The notes under the pieces are model-generated. The model had not been told where the DNA came from, did no database searches, and worked only from the letters and a program-made list of their open reading frames with translations. Both the position numbers and the translations under genes were made by a program. From contig JALJCQ010000012.1 in NCBI GenBank assembly GCA_023091665.1, positions 2,790,001-2,854,000 on the forward strand: a stretch of DNA of 64,000 nucleotides, given 5' to 3'. Positions 62,112-64,000 of this stretch are shown one piece after another. Each line of letters starts with the position of its first letter. The first letter of the stretch is position 1. Origin of the DNA: Pythium myriotylum. Lineage: Eukaryota; Oomycota; Peronosporomycetes; Pythiales; Pythiaceae.

Positions 62112-62732
62112 TCACAAGTCGCATACATACTCGATAACATTCTTGTAAATCTTCCGGTTGATGATATCCATTAACATGGTGCTCATTTTTTCGGATGTTG
62201 TTTGTTTGTAAAGATCGATGAATGTTTTAATTGGGATATCCGTGGGGAAATCGCGACAGATGATACCAAGGTCTCGCTGAGTTAGATTCCGACCAAGAAT
62301 TACGTACTGAGAGTTGATTCTAATGGTCTTCGGAATGCCAAAATACGATTGACTAATGTAGATCATGCTAAACCCAGACTTCCGCCCTCTAATGAAGTAT
62401 TGTCCAATCTGTGCTTGAGTCTTTTTAGGTTCCAACACAAGGTCATCAAAGATAACCAGTTTGCTAGTCTCAGAGTCGTATTCACTCATTGCTGGAACGA
62501 CTCCGTTTTCAAAAATCTCCACATTATCGATAGTATCTTTGACATGGTCATACAACACTTCATTGGACTTTGTCGAAATAAGGATTTTTGTGAAGCATTT
62601 GCTAAGAAGGGCGATTATGTAGAGAACGGTGTTTGACTTCCCAGAGCCACTAGGAGAGGCCACGCACATGCGAAATGGCAGCTCAAAGTGCTCGTTCTTA
62701 GGGAACCGCTTCAGTTTTGACTTTGGTATCAA
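62112..62732 (-). CDS. Genome-packaging ATPase (FtsK/HerA superfamily), start unclear
   Basis: The coding homology runs from about 62732 to 62112 (about 207 codons). Walker A is SPSGSGKSN (about 26-34 counted from 62732) and Walker B KLVIFDDL with Asp96-Asp97. SGFSMIYISQSYFGIPKTIR is the region just before the sensor and arginine finger. It resembles the A32-like packaging ATPases of PLVs, virophages and NCLDVs. No ATG lies in frame between the upstream stop (62765-62763) and residue 22, and the first ATG would delete the strand before Walker A. An out-of-frame ATG at 62766 leads to a stop after four codons. Either initiation is non-AUG or a small indel has broken the start. Confidence 0.8.
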   Translation of the reverse strand: MIPKSKLKRFPKNEHFELPFRMCVASPSGSGKSNTVLYIIALLSKCFTKILISTKSNEVLYDHVKDTIDNVEIFENGVVPAMSEYDSETSKLVIFDDLVLEPKKTQAQIGQYFIRGRKSGFSMIYISQSYFGIPKTIRINSQYVILGRNLTQRDLGIICRDFPTDIPIKTFIDLYKQTTSEKMSTMLMDIINRKIYKNVIEYVCDL

Positions 62733-62752
62733 TTCGTAGAAATTTTGCGTCT

Positions 62753-62762
62753 TATAGTATAG
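62753..62762 (+). promoter_or_regulatory. TATA-like sequence before the fibre gene
   Basis: tatagtatag lies 10-19 bases before ATG 62772, overlapping the probable 5' end of the divergent packaging ATPase. Confidence 0.4.
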
Positions 62763-62771
62763 TCATCAAAA

Positions 62772-64000
62772 ATGTCTTCACTGCCTCCAACAATTAGCTC
62801 TCCTTTATTCAATAGCTCATACTTTAACTCATCTAATGGCTACCTTACTTTAACTACAGGTGATCAAAGACACTTGCGGCTTGGTGGTGTTGGCACGCTA
62901 TCTTCTTTAAGCGTCATTGGTAATCTCGACATTGGCTCGTTGTCACTTGGCGGATCGCCTATTAGTTTATCCGCTATTTCAGGGATAACACTTGGTACTG
63001 CTCAGCCTAGCAAAGTGTTGTCATTGGATGGAAGTGGTTCTATCTCGACAATCACATCACTCACATCAACGACCTACTATGGAACAACTGCTAATATTCA
63101 GTTCATGAATACTGATATTCTATCAGCTGCTATCAATTGTAATGCCCCTATTTTCTATGCCCTATCAGCAAACAATACTGCTACTACTTCGACATATCAA
63201 CAATGGAGCAATACTATCGCATCACCAATCACGGTAGAGATGGATATGAACAATGTATCGCCTATCTTTGGTACTACGACGAATCATCCATTTAGAATTA
63301 TGACAAACAACACTCAGAAACTTATCATCAATTCAGGTGGTAATGTATCTATTGGTAATAGCAACAACACTTATAAATTGGATGTTGCTGGAACATCAAT
63401 TACTGATATCTTGAGAATTAGAGCTACTGGTAATTGTCCTGACTTTATTATCGATTCTCTAGATGGAGTTGGCGGAACTGATTCAGGATTACGAATCTAT
63501 GCTGCAAGTCAAAATCTACTCACATATTCAAATATGTCATTCTTCAACCCCGCAAGAACAGTGAATATTGCTACGATATCTACTGTGAATCAAAATTGTT
63601 TTCATACAAGAGTTCAATTAGGCGCTGATACAAATGCTACAATGCCTAATGTTGGGTTTTGTAGTGGTAATAATGCTATTTGTAGAGATGCTCTTATGAT
63701 CACCGCTAATGGTTTAACTAATAGTTCAAATTACACACCTCAAGCAAAATTAACCATATGCGCGTCTCAAACATACCCTGATGGAGGATACAATAAAGCA
63801 TTGAGGATCACGAATCCTAACTTTGTTAATGAATTTCAAATTCAAATTACTGATGCTAATGGTGGCGATACATGGATGGGAAATGTCAGTAATACTGGTC
63901 TTCGATTTGGAGTCAATAATTCGACTGCTATGTATTTAACAACTGCGGGGCGTCTTGGTATTGGAACGACAAGTCCTGTAGCCCCTCTTCATGTGGTTGG
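62772..64000 (+). CDS. Tail-fibre-like / adhesin-like protein, 3' end outside window
   Basis: From ATG 62772 the frame stays open to the last base of the window: at least 409 codons with no stop. It is Ser/Thr/Asn/Gly-rich and beta-prone. The segment GTAQPSKVLSLDGSGSIS (from about residue 74) matches a motif widespread in fibre proteins of algal viruses. GNVSIGNSNNTYKLDVAG (about 190) and GRLGIGTTSPVAPLHVVG (about 392 to the end) are two copies of the G-x-(V/L)-x-IG...LxVxG repeat that in phage and algal-virus fibres precedes a C-terminal intramolecular chaperone (peptidase S74) domain. That domain would lie beyond the window. No signal peptide. Likely a surface fibre used to bind the host. 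Confidence 0.8.
   Translation, partial: MSSLPPTISSPLFNSSYFNSSNGYLTLTTGDQRHLRLGGVGTLSSLSVIGNLDIGSLSLGGSPISLSAISGITLGTAQPSKVLSLDGSGSISTITSLTSTTYYGTTANIQFMNTDILSAAINCNAPIFYALSANNTATTSTYQQWSNTIASPITVEMDMNNVSPIFGTTTNHPFRIMTNNTQKLIINSGGNVSIGNSNNTYKLDVAGTSITDILRIRATGNCPDFIIDSLDGVGGTDSGLRIYAASQNLLTYSNMSFFNPARTVNIATISTVNQNCFHTRVQLGADTNATMPNVGFCSGNNAICRDALMITANGLTNSSNYTPQAKLTICASQTYPDGGYNKALRITNPNFVNEFQIQITDANGGDTWMGNVSNTGLRFGVNNSTAMYLTTAGRLGIGTTSPVAPLHVV

Larger units (their letters stand above)
54287..64000. mobile_element. Integrated polinton-like virus / virophage-class element (right end outside window)
   Basis: The sequence becomes A+T-rich and intronless with small, tightly packed genes on both strands. 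The gene set is diagnostic of small tailless dsDNA viruses that integrate into protist genomes: SF3 helicase, tyrosine recombinase, FtsK/HerA-type packaging ATPase and a penton-like protein, plus two GIY-YIG nucleases and a fibre-like protein. There is no major capsid gene, protease or DNA polymerase in view; they may lie beyond 64000. The left border is placed at the foldback structure starting at 54287 by inference; no target-site duplication was found. At least two genes appear frameshifted, so this copy may be inactive. The host is evidently the oomycete whose genes lie to the left. Confidence 0.85.

Overview
The window looks like nuclear DNA of an oomycete (stramenopile). Spliced genes with 60-80 bp GT-AG introns and strongly G/C-ended codons sit a few tens to hundreds of bases apart. 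The products (TKL kinase, FYVE-GAF protein, repeated CxxxxC/CxxH zinc fingers, ankyrin-FYVE protein, EGF-rich secreted protein) are a typical oomycete mix. I cannot tell Pythiales, Peronosporales and Saprolegniales apart from this sequence alone.

Layout. (1) 1-8838: a head-to-tail 459 bp tandem array, 19 complete copies plus 117 bp. The copies look identical, and the array is cut by the window start. (2) 8839-18370: a graveyard of mobile DNA. It holds a hAT transposase relic fused to a Ty1/copia RNase H relic on the + strand, a decayed full-length copia element on the - strand, a PIF1-type helicase relic, a Myb-like repeat-family fragment and MITE-like inverted repeats. (3) 18371-54106: a gene-dense host block. 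It encodes a SemiSWEET/PQ-loop protein, a ZC3H15/Tma46 homologue, an acidic coiled-coil protein, STT3, DNA ligase I, a myristoylated TKL kinase, a FYVE-GAF protein, a zinc-finger protein, a Nudix hydrolase, an NTF2-C2-TM protein, a WW-domain mRNA cap methyltransferase, an EGF-rich secreted protein, a coiled-coil protein, an amino-acid transporter, an ankyrin-FYVE protein, a helix-hairpin-helix protein, and two proteins I do not recognise. Two convergent pairs are extremely tight: STT3/ligase stops lie 24 bp apart, and the cap methyltransferase and EGF genes share a palindromic CTAG for their stop codons.

(4) About 54.3 kb to the window end: an abrupt change to A+T-rich, intronless, closely packed genes. 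This is an integrated DNA virus or mobile element of the polinton-like virus (PLV) / virophage class. It has a superfamily-3 helicase with an N-terminal zinc motif, a tyrosine recombinase (the likely integrase), an FtsK/HerA packaging ATPase, a penton/minor-capsid candidate, a small glycine-rich amphipathic protein that may be structural, two paralogous GIY-YIG nucleases, small basic or helical ORFs, and a long tail-fibre-like ORF running off the right edge. The major capsid gene and right terminus are not in view. The helicase, recombinase and nucleases are open. The penton candidate, one small gene and the start of the ATPase carry frame problems, so the copy may be an endogenous element beginning to decay, or the assembly has small indels.

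The most interesting part is this element: integration (recombinase), replication (helicase), packaging (ATPase), capsid (penton candidate), a possible adhesin (fibre) and two putative homing nucleases, beside a foldback structure at its left border.
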